Origin: Benincasa hispida
Taxonomy: Eukaryota; Streptophyta; Magnoliopsida; Cucurbitales; Cucurbitaceae
Reading direction: 5' to 3'
Length of the DNA: 64,000 nucleotides
Assembly: GCF_009727055.1 (NCBI RefSeq)
Contig: NC_052358.1
Coordinates: forward strand, 42,483,184-42,547,183
The translations under genes and the position numbers were made by a program. Under the pieces are notes generated by a model. It saw only the letters and a program-made list of their open reading frames with translations, did no database searches and was not told the origin of the DNA. How positions within the stretch are numbered: position 1 is the stretch's first letter; each line of letters begins with the position of its first letter. Below, in pieces: positions 49,140-61,839 of the stretch.

Positions 49140-49430
49140 ATTTTGGAGAATTTTTAAATATTAAAAAATATATTTTTATACAAATAGCAAAATTCAATTA
49201 TAGTTGTAATAAACATTATTATCAATTCTATTAACGTTTATCTGTAATAGAAACTGATACTGATAAGTTAAAAAATATATATTATTGATAGATGTTGATA
49301 AAAGAATATTCATTAATAATAGAAAATGATAGAAGACTATAGTTGATAATAGAAACTCATACAAATCTATCATTAATTAATTTTGTTACTATGATTTATA
49401 AATAGTTGGATATTTTTCTTATCCGCACAA
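49140..49430. mobile_element. MITE-like repeat with 'tagcaaa' end and 'gataga' subrepeats
   Basis: It contains 'caaatagcaaaattcaatta' and repeated 'aatagaaa(c/a)tgatag' phrases, a combination seen in AT-rich Mutator-like MITEs and shared in style with 52120-52292. The boundaries are approximate and no target duplication was found. Confidence 0.4.
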
Positions 49431-51215
49431 ACTTTTCTATAATTTTTCTCATTTACTTTCGATGAATGTTTAGTTTAATCATGTCAATGCAATAAATATA
49501 TATTAATACTCGAATATATTTTTTAAATCTATAGTAAAAATGCCAATAAATCTATAGGAAATTGTAATTAGTAATTTAAAAGTAAATACAATAAAAATTG
49601 AACAAATATGGAAAGTGTATGGACTAAAAGGTATTTTAACCTTTTATTTTGATTGTTTCCTTATTGGATACGTAGGAGATGCTTTTATTTTGAAGTTTGA
49701 ACCCTAATGGACTAAATTTAATTCCAAATACCATAACTACTCTTACTTCAAACACCTTATTATTATTATTATTTTCAAGAACAAAACACTTAATTTCTTT
49801 GCAAGATACAAGGGATTTTTTTTTTCCTTAATTCTATTTTGAGTTGCTTTTGAATATCTAAATTTAGTCAGCATACTTTGAAGTTTTAATAAATTTTAGT
49901 TAAAATATTAATTTATATCCTTTACTTTTAGATTGTATCAATTAAAATTAAGTTCTCATAATATATAATTTAAATTGATTCATTTGTGAAAATTTAAAAG
50001 TTCAATTGATACAAATCATGTTTCACGTGAAGTCAGAAAAATATAAAACGATACATTTATAAAAATTCATAATTTTAAATTAATATAATTATTAATTTCA
50101 GGATTTTAGCTAATACAACCTTCCATTTTCAATTTTCAATATTTTATTTTTTGAAAATAGCTATGGTCAAGTTGAATCATAATAATTATAATATTTTTTG
50201 GGTTTTAACTTATTTCTTCTTTATATAGTTGAATCAATACGTCTTCAAATCTTTATTTGAAAAATATATATATATAAATCCCTTTTATTAGATGATTATT
50301 ATACTTCTCAAAAATTGAAATCTGGATCATGGAGGAACATATTATCATTTTTGTTCAATATAAGCTACGAAAGTATTTTCAAATTTTCATGCCTAATGTG
50401 CTTTAAAAAAAATCATACTTGTTCTTTTTTTATTATTATCTTGTTGGGACAGAATATTAGTAATGTAAGTTTATGCTTTAATTTATTTATTGATAAGGTT
50501 AGTTTATGCTTTATTTACATTGTTTTCTAAAATTGAAATCAATGTTTTGTCTCTTAATTTGTAGCTCTAGTATTTAAATAAAATTTAAAATAAAACATAA
50601 AATTTGTCTATCTGAAAATAAAATATAGGGGAATTGGAGCGTATGACAATTCATGTAGTTAACGTAACATATTCTATTATTAATTTAGATTTTGTTTAAC
50701 CACTTTTCGAATTGATCCCATTTTAATTAAATATCCAGATTTTTCTACCAAATTTTATATTTTAAATTTTTCTAAATTATCAAATTTCATTTTATCTAAT
50801 CAAATTTCCAATTTATTCTAATCTTTAAATTGTTTTTCATAATTTTATACATATTCTTAATCAATTAGTTGGATATTTCTCATAGACTTAAAGGTTTAGA
50901 TTGTTTTATATTATTTTAACGATTTGAAAAAAAAAATATCCATCACTATCGTACCCATCACTTTTGTTATACACAAAGTATTTATCGATTTAGGTTTTCT
51001 CGTGGTTTTTCTCACAAACTATTTTACAACTAACTAGACTTATATTTTCCTCTTTTCCTCTTTTCCTCTTCCATCAATTTATCGATTTTCCTCTTTTCCT
51101 CTTCATTTGTTCTTGTATTACGATTTAATATTCTTTTGTTTCATTATTATAATTAGCTTTCTTTGTTTTTCAACCAAAGAAGATGAAATATTCATCGGAG
51201 AGAATCAAAGTTAGA
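49431..51215. other. AT-rich intergenic DNA, no gene seen
   Basis: Only short frames in low-complexity sequence occur here. A pyrimidine-rich stretch with three 'tttcctctt' repeats lies near 51047-51100. Nothing else is supportable. Confidence 0.6.
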
Positions 51216-51287
51216 CACTACAATAAATCGGAACTTCCACGGGCGCGGGGAACGCCAAAGAATTGAAGTTATACTTTTTGTGTAGTG
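51216..51287. mobile_element. Tiny CACTA-like element with inverted ends
   Basis: A 72-base unit begins CACTACAATAAA and ends tttttgtgtagtg, the reverse complement of which is CACTACACAAAAA. A GC-rich core (cacgggcgcggggaacgcc) stands out from AT-rich flanks. CACTA ends are typical of En/Spm-type MITEs. The 3-base flanks (aga, gtt) do not match, so no target duplication supports it. Confidence 0.5.
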
Positions 51288-51784
51288 GTTGACTATTTTC
51301 TAATGTACAATCTTGCAAATACACTATACATAATAATAATTAAGTAGAAACGTAATCTTCTCTTCAATCTTCTGACCACATTATTATCAATTTTGGTTTA
51401 TCTAATATACATTTACACATACAGTGTAATTGTAATATGAAATTATGCGATTTTAATCTTCATTTTTCGTGTTTTCATATTTAAATTATAGATTCTCCTA
51501 TTTTTTTTCAAAAATATCTATTTGAATCTATTTTTTGTTATCAAATTTTGTTCTATCTTTTTTTTATTATATTTGTTTCTCAGTGAGGCCCATATTGGCG
51601 AGTTTTTAGATTTTTGAACCATTTTTAAGATTTTGACCATGCTATTTGTTTTTTAATTTTTCGTTGAGATTGTAATTTTTTTTTTCATCTAGAAATTTAG
51701 ATATAGTGTATTTGTAGTTTTTGGATTGTTTTTGAAGCATTGTCTATTTGTAAACAATTTGTTAGTCTTTGGAGTAGTTTGGTC

Positions 51785-51905
51785 ATTTATCAATTTGTTT
51801 TTTCTATTAATTAAATTCGTTTTGCTATTTTTATAATTGTGAAATCTTTTTACCATTTTTTCAAATGAAATTTTAAATTTGGTTAGTTCTCTTGTCAACC
51901 CTTAG
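51785..51905 (-). mobile_element. MITE end, inverted relative of 23608-23745
   Basis: Its reverse complement contains 'aaaaatagcaaaacgaattt' and 'gacaagagaactaacc', collinear with 23608 onward. Flanking 51288-51784 and 51906-52119 are AT-rich with no gene. Confidence 0.5.
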
Positions 51906-52119
51906 ATATAAAGTTGTTTTTAAAATGAAGCTCAAGAGTTAAAATTTATATGCAAATATCTAACGAGAGAGAAATAGGCATAAAATATAGGTGTGTTGAT
52001 ATTAATATACCTTTTAGATTGAAGATATTTTCTTTTGATAATTTATAATTATGCATGAATCTATATTCTTTATTAAAATAATTGATTTAGAATTTTATCC
52101 ATTTAAAAAAAATTTACAT

Positions 52120-52292
52120 ATAGAAAAAATATCAAACTATTTACAAAAATAGCAAAAAGAAAATCGATAGATACTGATAGATTTTGTCCACGTCTATAAA
52201 TAATAAATTTCTATCCGATAAACTTCTATCAATTTCTATAAAAGAAGATTAAAAATTTTCTATTTTGTGTAAATAGTTTATCTTATTTTTCT
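52120..52292. mobile_element. Mutator-like MITE with about 37-bp inverted ends
   Basis: The left end (52120-52157) includes 'aaactatttacaaaaatagc' and the right end (52255-52292) reads 'aaactatttacacaaaatag' in reverse complement. The core has 'gatagatactgatag' subrepeats. The flanks do not show a 9-base duplication. The inverted ends are strong evidence; superfamily assignment is by resemblance. Confidence 0.7.
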
Positions 52293-53339
52293 GTTTTTGA
52301 AAATTTTCCTTTTTTTTCTTTTCAAAAGCGGTAGAGGTGGGAGATCTCGAATCATCGATTAATTGGTATCTTATTTTTATTATTTTATTGGAATTTTCTA
52401 TTTTATTATTTCTTTTTTTTTTTCTGAAAAATACCTTTTTCTTAATATTCTTGAAAATAATCTCATTTATTATTTGAAAGTTAGTAAATTTTTTGAATGG
52501 ATGCATATTAATGAAGGCTTAGTCAATGAAAGAGACGGCATCATAAAAATCTAATTAATTTCTTTGTTACCCTTATTTTGACTTTAATAATGTTGTGGCT
52601 TGCATAATTTTTTTCAAAACGACACTCAATCCTGCCATTAAAATTTATCTAAAAGCTTTTTTTGTTGTTGTTATTATTATTATTATTATTTTGGAGAAGA
52701 TCATCCAAATGTAATTTAATCACGACATAAAATTAGGTCAAATCATATATATCCACAAACATAAGGATAACTTGTGATAATTTCAATGAAAGCTTAAATC
52801 TCAATCTTACTAGGGAAATTCATATATATTTATTATTATTACCTTGAAATCAACCATAGATAGAGATTCAAACACTTGACATATTGATGATGACGAAAAA
52901 CATATATTTTATTTAATTATAGATTAAAAAAATATTATTGAATAATTTTTCCTTAAAATGATTAATTACAGAATAGAATTAACATGAAATTGTTGCCAAA
53001 AATAGGATTGCTAATTTTAGTGAAAACTAATCCTTGTAATTTTTCAGTTAATTGTAGAAAATAATATATTACAAGAAATAAATAATAAGAAATATGGTGT
53101 AGGCTTATCGTTAAAAAGAAGAGAAGAATGACATTTTTGTTGTTTGACAATATACAAAACCTTGTCAATAGTATAAGTTTCAAGGCTACGTTTATAAAAA
53201 TATATATATATATATATATAGAATTATTTAATTCATATTATGCATTTATAATTATATTTAAAATATTTTTTTGAGCAATTAAAAGACAATTTTGTGTAGT
53301 TTTGGATTTAACATAAAGGGGGCAAAATGGTAATTGTGT
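52293..53339. other. AT-rich intergenic DNA, no gene seen
   Basis: The stretch includes (TTA)n at about 52670-52690 and (TA)n at about 53200-53220. Frames are short and of low complexity. Confidence 0.6.
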
Positions 53340-53640
53340 AGAATAAATAAAGAAGAAGAATGGAACGAAGCCGTGGAGGGTGTAAATCAGCTGCATGTAA
53401 AGAACAGTGAGTTCATGTGTACCAACAAATTGGCGTATGTTTGTTTTAACAAGTGGAAATAGTGGAGACGTGGCGAGTTTTGAATGGTGAAATCTAAAGT
53501 GTTAATGTGGTAGTTGTTGTAGACGATAAAAATCAGAAGAGACAGGTGGATATATAATATAAAGGACATATGGGTTGGGGAAATTGAAAAATTGTGTAAA
53601 AATAGAAGCCGCTCTTCACGGGGATCTTGCAACATTTGTC
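53340..53640 (+). promoter_or_regulatory. Promoter-like island, uncertain
   Basis: This 300-base stretch is less AT-rich than its surroundings. It has gacgtggcg (G-box/ABRE core ACGTGGC) near 53468, cagctg near 53388 and a TATA-like gatatataatataaagg near 53548. No credible coding frame follows, so it could be a relic promoter, the start of a non-coding transcript, or chance. Confidence 0.2.
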
Positions 53641-55148
53641 ATTATTCAATTTCATCAAATTTTATTTTATTTTTTAAAAAAATATTTTGCAAAGGTAATA
53701 AAAACCTTTCATACATGTACTAAAAAGAAAAAAAAAAAAATCATCCCTGAGGTTTAAAAGCTTTGGATCATATATTATTTCATAACTATAGCTATTAAAT
53801 ATATTAGTTTAAATATTTGAGATAATTAATATCTGAATTTTGATATACAAAATAATTAGTGTTTGAAAGTTAAATATCTATATCTGGTTTATCGATTTTG
53901 TGTATAAAACTAAAATTAAATAACCATTTAATTAAATGTAAAAAGAACAATTTACGTAGTAATAAATTAAACTTATCATTTTATCAATTAATTATTTAAT
54001 CGCTTAAAATAATTATAATGAAATATTAAAGATTAATTAAAATTAATTTTGATTTTTTTATTTAATTTAATTAGAATATTATAATTGATAATAAAATTTT
54101 ATATTAAATAGTTAATATAAGTTAAAATATTGATTTCAAATTGTATTAGCTAAAATTTATCCGGTCTAACTAATATATTTATACTTAATACTTAATTGAA
54201 ATCAATAGTAATGATTAGTTGGTATTAATTAATTAATCTATATTTGTATCGTTCTATCTCTCAGATATACAAATTTCACTTGATGAAGAGTATTAGAAAT
54301 CGATGGATTTTAAAGTTCCTAAATAATAATCTATTGAAATTTAGAAAGTGAAATCATATGAAGAAACATTGATATTAAGTATCTGTTTAAAATCACATGA
54401 TAAAACCTGTGAAACAAACATGGACCTAATAGAAATAATAATTTACTTCAAAGACTTATAATTTAATAGCCAAAATGATCGTAATTGTATAGCGGTTGTA
54501 TTGTCAATCTTAAAGTTCGATTTTCTGTCACACATGTTGTTCAAAAGTAATAAAATAAAAATTGTAATTCAATATGAACAACTCATTCCATGTTATATCA
54601 ATAAATATAAAAAATAAAAAATCATTCCATATTAAAATAGTAATATGTACCATTGATCTAAAGGTTAAAGTTACAATACGATAAATATACACTACACTTA
54701 TTGTTAACTAAAGAAAACAATTAAATACTTTAAAATTCGATTTAGATTTCATCATAAACAACATTGTTTAAGATTTAATTAGATTTATTATATATGTGTG
54801 AATTCATAAATTGATTGGCAATAGTATAGATAAATGACGAAAAAATCATGAAATATCGATGAAATATCAATAAAATTGAAGTATCGATAAAAAAATCGAA
54901 GGTAAAATCATTTTATCAAAAATCGTCCAAATATCGGCCAAATATCATCGATATTATCGATAATTTGATAATATCGTCCATATTTTGCGATATTTTGTTT
55001 TTTAAAACATATATTTTTTTTATTTACAAAACTTGTGGCTGGCAAGGTTGGGTTTTGTCAACTTCAATGTCCTCAATCGCATGGGTTTAAATCTTACTAA
55101 GATTTTCTTTTATATTTATTTTCTAGCCACCAACCTTTTTCATTATAC
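53641..55148. other. AT-rich intergenic DNA with an 'ATATCG' cluster
   Basis: No gene is seen. Positions 54840-54995 hold more than ten diverged 'atatcg/gtatcg/atcgat' motifs on both strands at 8-20 base spacing, resembling a known style of plant transposon end. The rest is simple A/T sequence. Confidence 0.55.
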
Positions 55149-55156
55149 CTCACTTC

Positions 55157-55708
55157 TAAAGGTGTTTAAAAAATCCAATGATCCGAAAAAATCGATCAAC
55201 CCAACTCAACTCGTGCGGTTTGGGTTGGGTTGGGTTGGTTCATGGGTTCATTTAATATAACCCGAATCAACCCGAATTTATTATTAACTTTAAAATATAT
55301 TTTTTTTCTGTTACTTATAACACAATTATTTATACATATATTCATTTTAATTTATTTAAATTCTAATAATTTTTGAATAAGTTATTCATAAACAACTCTT
55401 AAAAATAGTTTCTTTGCACTTTAGAAAGAAAATTTTCACAATATAAATTGAAATTGAGTTGTTAATCTTAATTTAATATATGAAAAATAATTAAATTAGA
55501 TTTTTACATATTTACGTTTTACTTATTTTTAGAACAAAATTTTAGATAAATGACCCGACTAACTCAAACCAACCCAATTCAAATATTTCATGGTTGGATT
55601 GGGTTGAGTTCATTTTTTAATCAGGGTTATTTGTGTCGAAGAAATTTACAATCCGAACAATTGGGTTGGGTCTAAAGAGTCTTTCAACCTAACTCATGAA
55701 CACCCCTA
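55157..55708. mobile_element. hAT-type MITE, 552 bp, perfect 8-bp target duplication
   Basis: The element is bracketed by ctcacttc on both sides (55149-55156 and 55709-55716). Its ends are inverted with mismatches: taaaggtgttta at the left and taggggtgttca as the reverse complement at the right. Subterminal 'gggttgggttggg' and 'caacccaa' repeats lie at both ends in opposite orientation. An 8-base duplication and TAGGGGTGTTCA-type ends are characteristic of plant hAT non-autonomous elements. It encodes no transposase. Confidence 0.88.
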
Positions 55709-55854
55709 CTCACTTCTCTCTTCTTTATTTTTGTTTTTTTTGTTTTTATTTTTTTATTTTCTCAATATCTTTTCTATTTCATTTCATGTTTAACTTTTTT
55801 AATTAATGGTTATAGAGTTGATATATATATATATAATAGTGATATTGCTACACA

Positions 55855-58800
55855 ACAATAAGGGGAATCCCACAGCTAGGGATCAAGGCATCAAAGCAAC
55901 AAAGCACAAGCAAAGACAGGGCAACAAAACCAAAACAAAGCCAAAAAGTTAAGACCATAACAAAATCAACACATAAACACAAAACTCGCAAACCACTAGG
56001 AAGAAAACCAGAAAAAAGAAACCAAAACCCCACAAACTAGGGGGACAATAGCAAAACAAAGAACAACGAAAAGTTCAAAAAGAAAAAACAACAATAAACA
56101 CATTAGATAAGACCAAGAAGATCAACTTGCCAGGAAGTAGGACAAGCACAAACCGTAGAGACCATAAGGTGAACCAGAGTAGACACTGACCTCGTCGACC
56201 TCTATGTAGCCGCCGATTACGCTCCTGTCAGATGTAGTATATGGAAACACACCAGAATACACGGAACAACTTACTACGCATCCCCTTACCCGACCACTCA
56301 GCACAACCAACTCAACTCTACATCCCAACCCACCACCCGATGAGACGAACCCAACTAACGCAACACACCAGACCACACCTCTCTTCCCAAACCCACACTC
56401 AAAAAATAAATGATATCACGACTCCACACCCTCCCCAAACAGAAGACACCCCCCCTTTGACAACACACCCCAACTTCTCAACCAATCCCGCATACCCAAC
56501 CTGTCCCAGTGACACGGAATACCACCCCTACCCACAAAATACCAGCCCAAGGCACCCTAGGACAATGAGGACACAAATTCTCCCACGCACTAGCAATAGA
56601 AAACCAACCACTAGCATCCGACACCCAAACCCAATAATCCTCCCCCCCTCCCCCCTCCATCCCCACCTTAGGCCCCACTGCCTGAATAATACCCCAGATT
56701 TTAAGCAGCTCCCAAGACACTGTAGACCACCTCCAACCTCCCTCACCATCCATGAACTCCGAAACCCGCGCCTCCAAACTATTCCCTGCATCATAAACCA
56801 CCGTAGACCTATATAAATCCAAAATCGCACACCCCGGCATCCAAGGATCTCACCAAAATAAACAAGACCGTCCATCGCCGACTATCAAACGAACCAGATG
56901 CTTGAATCTATCTATACTTCACAAGATAGCCCTCAAGCACCAAGACCTCCAAACCTCACTCTGAACAACCCACAAAGACCTTCCATGCAAAACATACGCC
57001 TCCACCCATGCCACCTATAATGATCTCAATTTAATTAAGAGAAGCCAGAGCAGCTTCATAATAACAGCCTGGTTCCAAGAGGCCACATACTTCACACTCA
57101 ACCCCTCTTCTCCCACGGCAATTATACTCTCATCCCACGCCACTTGCGCCCCACCCAACTCACCACATTATCCTTCCATAAATAACTACATAACAGATGA
57201 TCAACCTTATGAGTTACACACGTAGGCAACACGAAAATGCTACACTAAAACACTTGAAAGGACTGTAAAACATACCTAAAAAGCTGTAACCTCTTAGCAA
57301 AGGAGAGGGACCGCGCTGCCAGCTTCTAATACGGGTTGTAATCCTCTGTATCAAAGGCGCACAAATCCACAGCCCTCAACCGACCTGCTAATAAAGGTAA
57401 ATCCAGATATCCTATACAGGCAGCGAACCAAGAGAGAAACCCATAAATGCAGCTAGTTCCTCCGCCTCCCCAGACTCCACAACCGCAACAAACGTGAAAC
57501 TCTTCCCAACATTTGCAACTAACCCAGACAGCCCTGCAAAATCTGCTAGGACCTGCCTCACAAACTCCAAAGAATCTCTCTCAGCTACACAGAAAATCAT
57601 CAAATCATCTACAAAAACCAAATGAGTCAGGCCTACATACTCACACCGATCATGGAACCTAAACCACACAGGAGGTTTATTCAATAACCTAGACAAGACC
57701 TCCATCACCATCACAAACAAAAAAGGAGACAACAGATCCCCCTACCTCAACCCCTTCCTACTAGGAAAAAAACTCCTCAAGGGAACCATTAATCATTATA
57801 GAGAACTTAGGCGAAGTAACACAAGCCCTCACCCAACTAACAAACTGAAGGGGCGTACCTATAGCCAGCAACACACCAAACAGAAAATCCCAATTAACCG
57901 AATTGTACGTTTTCTGAAGGTCTACCTTTAACATACAACGCGGCTTCCCTCTGCCCTTCTTATAGCCCCCCACAAGCTCCTGACACAATAAAATATTATC
58001 GAAAATCGACCTACCCGGAACAAACGCAGACTGGTTACCACTGTTGAAATTAGGCAACCACAACCATAATCTCTCAGCTAAGATCCTCGGGATATACTTA
58101 TACACAACATTGCAACAAGAAATAGGACGAAACTTCTCCATACATTCAGCTTCTCGCCTCTTTGGGATAAGAGTAATAGCACGACCCACGGGGAAGGTTT
58201 GACGAAGGTGTCTTTCTAACAGTAGAATTAACTCCACCAGGCAGGTAACAAGACTAAAAAAAAATTCAGCACAACATCACAGAAATCATTCCCAACCACA
58301 CTCCAAGCAGCTCTCTAAAAATCCACCGAAAACCCATCAGGCCCAGGAGCCTTCCCAAATTTCATCGAGAACAAAGCCTTCTGAATCTCATCCCGATTCA
58401 CTAGGCGATCAAGCGCCTCCACCCCCTCTTCAGACCAGCTAAACTGCACAATATCCCCAATTCGGGCATTAAGATCCCTTTACCCCACAAGCTGAGACCC
58501 TAAACAACCCCGAAAGAATTTTACTACCACCCCTGCCACCCTGTCATGCATCGTCTGGCGAGTTCCCCCAACATCCACGACTATAAATAAACCATTGCAA
58601 CTGCGACGAAAACAAACACAGCGATGAAAAAAAGTTGTATTCATATCACCTAACTCTAGCCACCTCACCCTAGCCTTCTGCCGGAGTGACATCTCCTCTA
58701 ATCTCGCCACTAACTAGAACACCTCAGTGGCTGAGTCGCCTCCGCACACACCGACTCTGAAGCAGGATCCCTTTCTACCTTAGCTTGAGCAGCCTCTATA

Positions 58801-59870
58801 ACCTGCCTAGCCACCTGTACCTCATCATCTAATACAAAGATACGCCTACCAAACGATGCATGTAAAACCCGCTTCACTGCCTTCAAATTTCACACAAAGC
58901 TAACCATAGGAGACATATCATCAGACCTTCTCCACATTGACCTGATAGTATCAATAAAACCCTCAGTTTCTGCCTAATGAGAAAAATGACGAAACGTAGG
59001 AGGCGGCCTACTTCTTGTCTCCCCTGTAAAAACCAAAAGAGGGCTATGATCAGAAATCCCCCACTGACCAACCCTAACCTCCGAATACGGAAAATCTACC
59101 TTCCACGCCTCATTAGCAAGCATCGATCCAACCGGCGCAAGATACCATTCCTTTGAAGTTTACTAGTCCAAGTAAACCAGTTACTTATCACACCCAACTC
59201 AACCAGATCCGCCTCTAGTAACGCCCCATCAAACTTCTTCATCTCCCTCAAGCTAGGGCAACCACCAAAATCCTCCAAACTACTACGAATAGCATTAAAA
59301 TCCCCCAAAACAACTCCAGAAAGCTGCCACGAGACACTCACATCAATCAGTTGAGACCACAAGTTCCTCCTCTTGCTCACGTGATTAGAGGCATACACAA
59401 CACCAATATGTACCCTAACACTAGACACAATATCCACTAAGGTTTCATAAATGAACTGATCCCCATTGACATCAATAGAAAAATCATAGACAGTCTTCCA
59501 CCACATCATCCAGATCCTCCCAACTCCCTGCATATTATAGCTACACACACAACTCCAAGCATCACCAAACCTACCCATCACCATACCAAAATTCTCGCGA
59601 CGAACCCTTCTCAAACAAACAGCAGAAAGTAACTGAGGAGGAAGCCAGAAAGTCTGCCACCACCCTACACTTGACAGGGTCATTCAACTTCCTGACATTC
59701 TAGGAACACCACATCATGAACCTTGCAAAAAATCACACCTACCACTTCCCAATGGGCCTTTGCCCGAACTCCCGAACATCTCATGCATAACAGACAACAG
59801 ATCAGGATCTGCTTTCACTAGTGCCAATGCCAACGAGTCTCCTCTAGGACAATCTTGATACTGATCCATT
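55855..59870 (-). pseudogene. L1-type LINE, nearly full pol, degenerate
   Basis: On the minus strand, an ORF1-like tail is followed by endonuclease from about 59725 (NVRKLNDPVKCRVVADF; VVLGDFNAIRSSLEDFGGC; NWFTWTSKLQRNGILRRLD). The linker RWLELGDMNTTFFHRC (58480-58710) leads to RT: FRPISCCNVVYKYI, GNQSAFVPGRSIFDNILLCQ, GLRQGDLLSPFLFVMVMEVL and the catalytic FVDDLMIF (LINEs usually have FADD). A zf-RVT-like part follows (about 56500-56900; SDASGWFSIASAWE). Frame shifts and stops occur throughout. The element is markedly G-rich on its own strand compared with its AT-rich surroundings. I could not find an A tail or target duplication. Confidence 0.88.
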
Positions 59871-61019
59871 GTATACTGATCCTTTTTATACTAATCCGTT
59901 GCAACAGACAACAGATCGATATATCTGTAAATTTGAGTTACTGATATTTATACTGATAACGATATTTTCATCATTGAGTAGTAAAGGCTAAGCATCCAAT
60001 AAAAATTGACACTTAATGTAAATATTTTATAGTAAAATCTAAACGGTCACAAACTTTCAAGTAAAGAATTAAATTGTAATATACTGAAGTTTATGGATTA
60101 AACTATTACAAATTTGAATGACATGATCAATTTATAATAAATAAAGTTTATAGATTAAATTGTCAATTTCATTAAAATGGAAAGAACAAAAAAATTAAAT
60201 AAAAAAACAATATCCTTTGAGATTGATGAGAATGCAAACAAAGTCACATATTAACTATATAAGGGAAATATTATGGTTATATAAAATAAAAAAGGCAACA
60301 TCGCCATTGTTGTGAAGTATTTTCAATGAAACTAAAAGTAAAATCATGAAGGTTTTATGCCAAAAGTAGATAGAATATTATATCATTATAGAGATATGTA
60401 GATGGTTTGTTTTCTCTATAGAGATGCATAAGGAAAGAAATTCAACTTCCTTGTATTATATTGTGCCCTCTTAGCATGCATGTCTAGTTTAGATTTTTAT
60501 TTAATAATTGTTTCATTTTTTATTTTCTATTCTAAAAATACAGGTTCTATTTCTCTCAATTCTCTAACAATGGTTTTCACATTTCTGATAGAAATATTTG
60601 AGATTTTAGTAAAGGCAAAATGCACTTTTGGTCCCTGAGATTTGGAGTTCATGTCTATTTGGTTTTAAAGTTTCAAAACAAACACTTTAGTCATTTGTAA
60701 AATAGTTCTAAATGGTCTCCGACTTAACTTCAAGTTAATGGAATGCTTATTAGACCATTTTATGTGTTGATACGGATTATGATTGTATTGTTGACATGTT
60801 AATTCCATTTGATTGGTATGAAAATTAATTTAAAAACTTAAATTAATCATTTGATTGTTGAAAAATTAATTAAAAATTAAATTAAGTTAACAGAATGCTT
60901 ATTAGACCCGTTATGTGCTTATTAGACAGTTTTGTAGAAATGCTAGCTATTTAGGGAAATTTAGGCCATTTCTTTAATTTGAATGTTGTTTTGATTTGGT
61001 ATGACATGAATTATTGGTG
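59871..61019. other. AT-rich intergenic DNA, old repeats
   Basis: Three 'tatactgatcc'-like repeats lie at about 59850-59900, and 'acagacaacagatc' occurs at both 59791 and 59914. 'cacttttggtccctgagatt' near 60630 and two 'gaatgcttattagacc' copies (about 60741 and 60893) suggest remnants of dispersed repeats. No gene is seen. Confidence 0.5.
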
Positions 61020-61712
61020 AGTGCTCGATCATTTTGATTATCTGTGGATGAATGGGATCTCGGGGTAGGGGCGTGGTTTTTAGTCCTTACTTGGCACCTT
61101 TGGGAGTTTCGCAATGAGAATTTTTTTGTGGAATTATCTTTGATAAGCTTGGTGATGAGGTTGATCGAGTCCTACCTTCAAGAGTTCAGGTGGATTATAT
61201 GGATGCCTCACACCTTCCTCTATCTTACTTTGGTGCCACTTTCCTTACACGATGCGTTCCTCCACAGGTAGACGTGTTATTGCTTGCCTGTTGTGATGTG
61301 ACATGAATGGATGCTTATGATCATGAGGGTCTTAGATGGGCACTCTGACACTAGTCTAATGCTTTGGTGTGTGTGGGGTATCGGTTCCTACCAAGTTCAT
61401 TTTCCATCCTTCAATTGGAGATATCGACAAGTCTACTAGTGCTTTATGTAGCATTGGTTTGTGAAACACGTCCCATTATTATTGAATCAAATTGTGTTAA
61501 GGTGATCTAACTTATAAATGGAGAGGACATGCCTAAATTTGATGTGCTTTATATTGAGATGATGCAAATGACACTCTACTTAGCCCAATTTGATACAACT
61601 TTCGTCACATCAGTCAACTTTAAGATAATGTGGTCAATGACATTACCAACATGACGATTATTACAAAGATTTCATATAATTGGAAAAGTGCCTTCCTAGA
61701 TTGGCTTCAAGC
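61020..61712 (+). pseudogene. LINE RNase H fragment, split by a hAT-like MITE
   Basis: The frame MDEWDLGVGAWFLVLTWHLW at 61044 resembles the segment before RNase H in plant LINEs (WHLWEFRNENFF). Degraded RNase H sequence follows (PIIIESNCVKVI, LINGEDMPKFDVLYI) with stops and shifts. The sequence is interrupted at 61712 by the element at 61713-62380. Confidence 0.65.
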
Positions 61713-61839
61713 TAGGGTTGGTAAAATTTTCCATGAGGTTGGGTCCTCAAAGGGCCCCACCTGATCGAGACGAGGAATCCCCGGTTTGACTGGGGATGGG
61801 GGTCAAACTAGGGACCTCTTTAGGGTCCCCGTCTGGAGA

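Noticed and set aside
56241..56816. A 191-codon Pro/Thr/His-rich plus-strand frame.
   Set aside because: Antisense to the C-terminal part of the LINE at 55855-59870, whose G-rich coding strand gives C-rich, stop-poor antisense frames.
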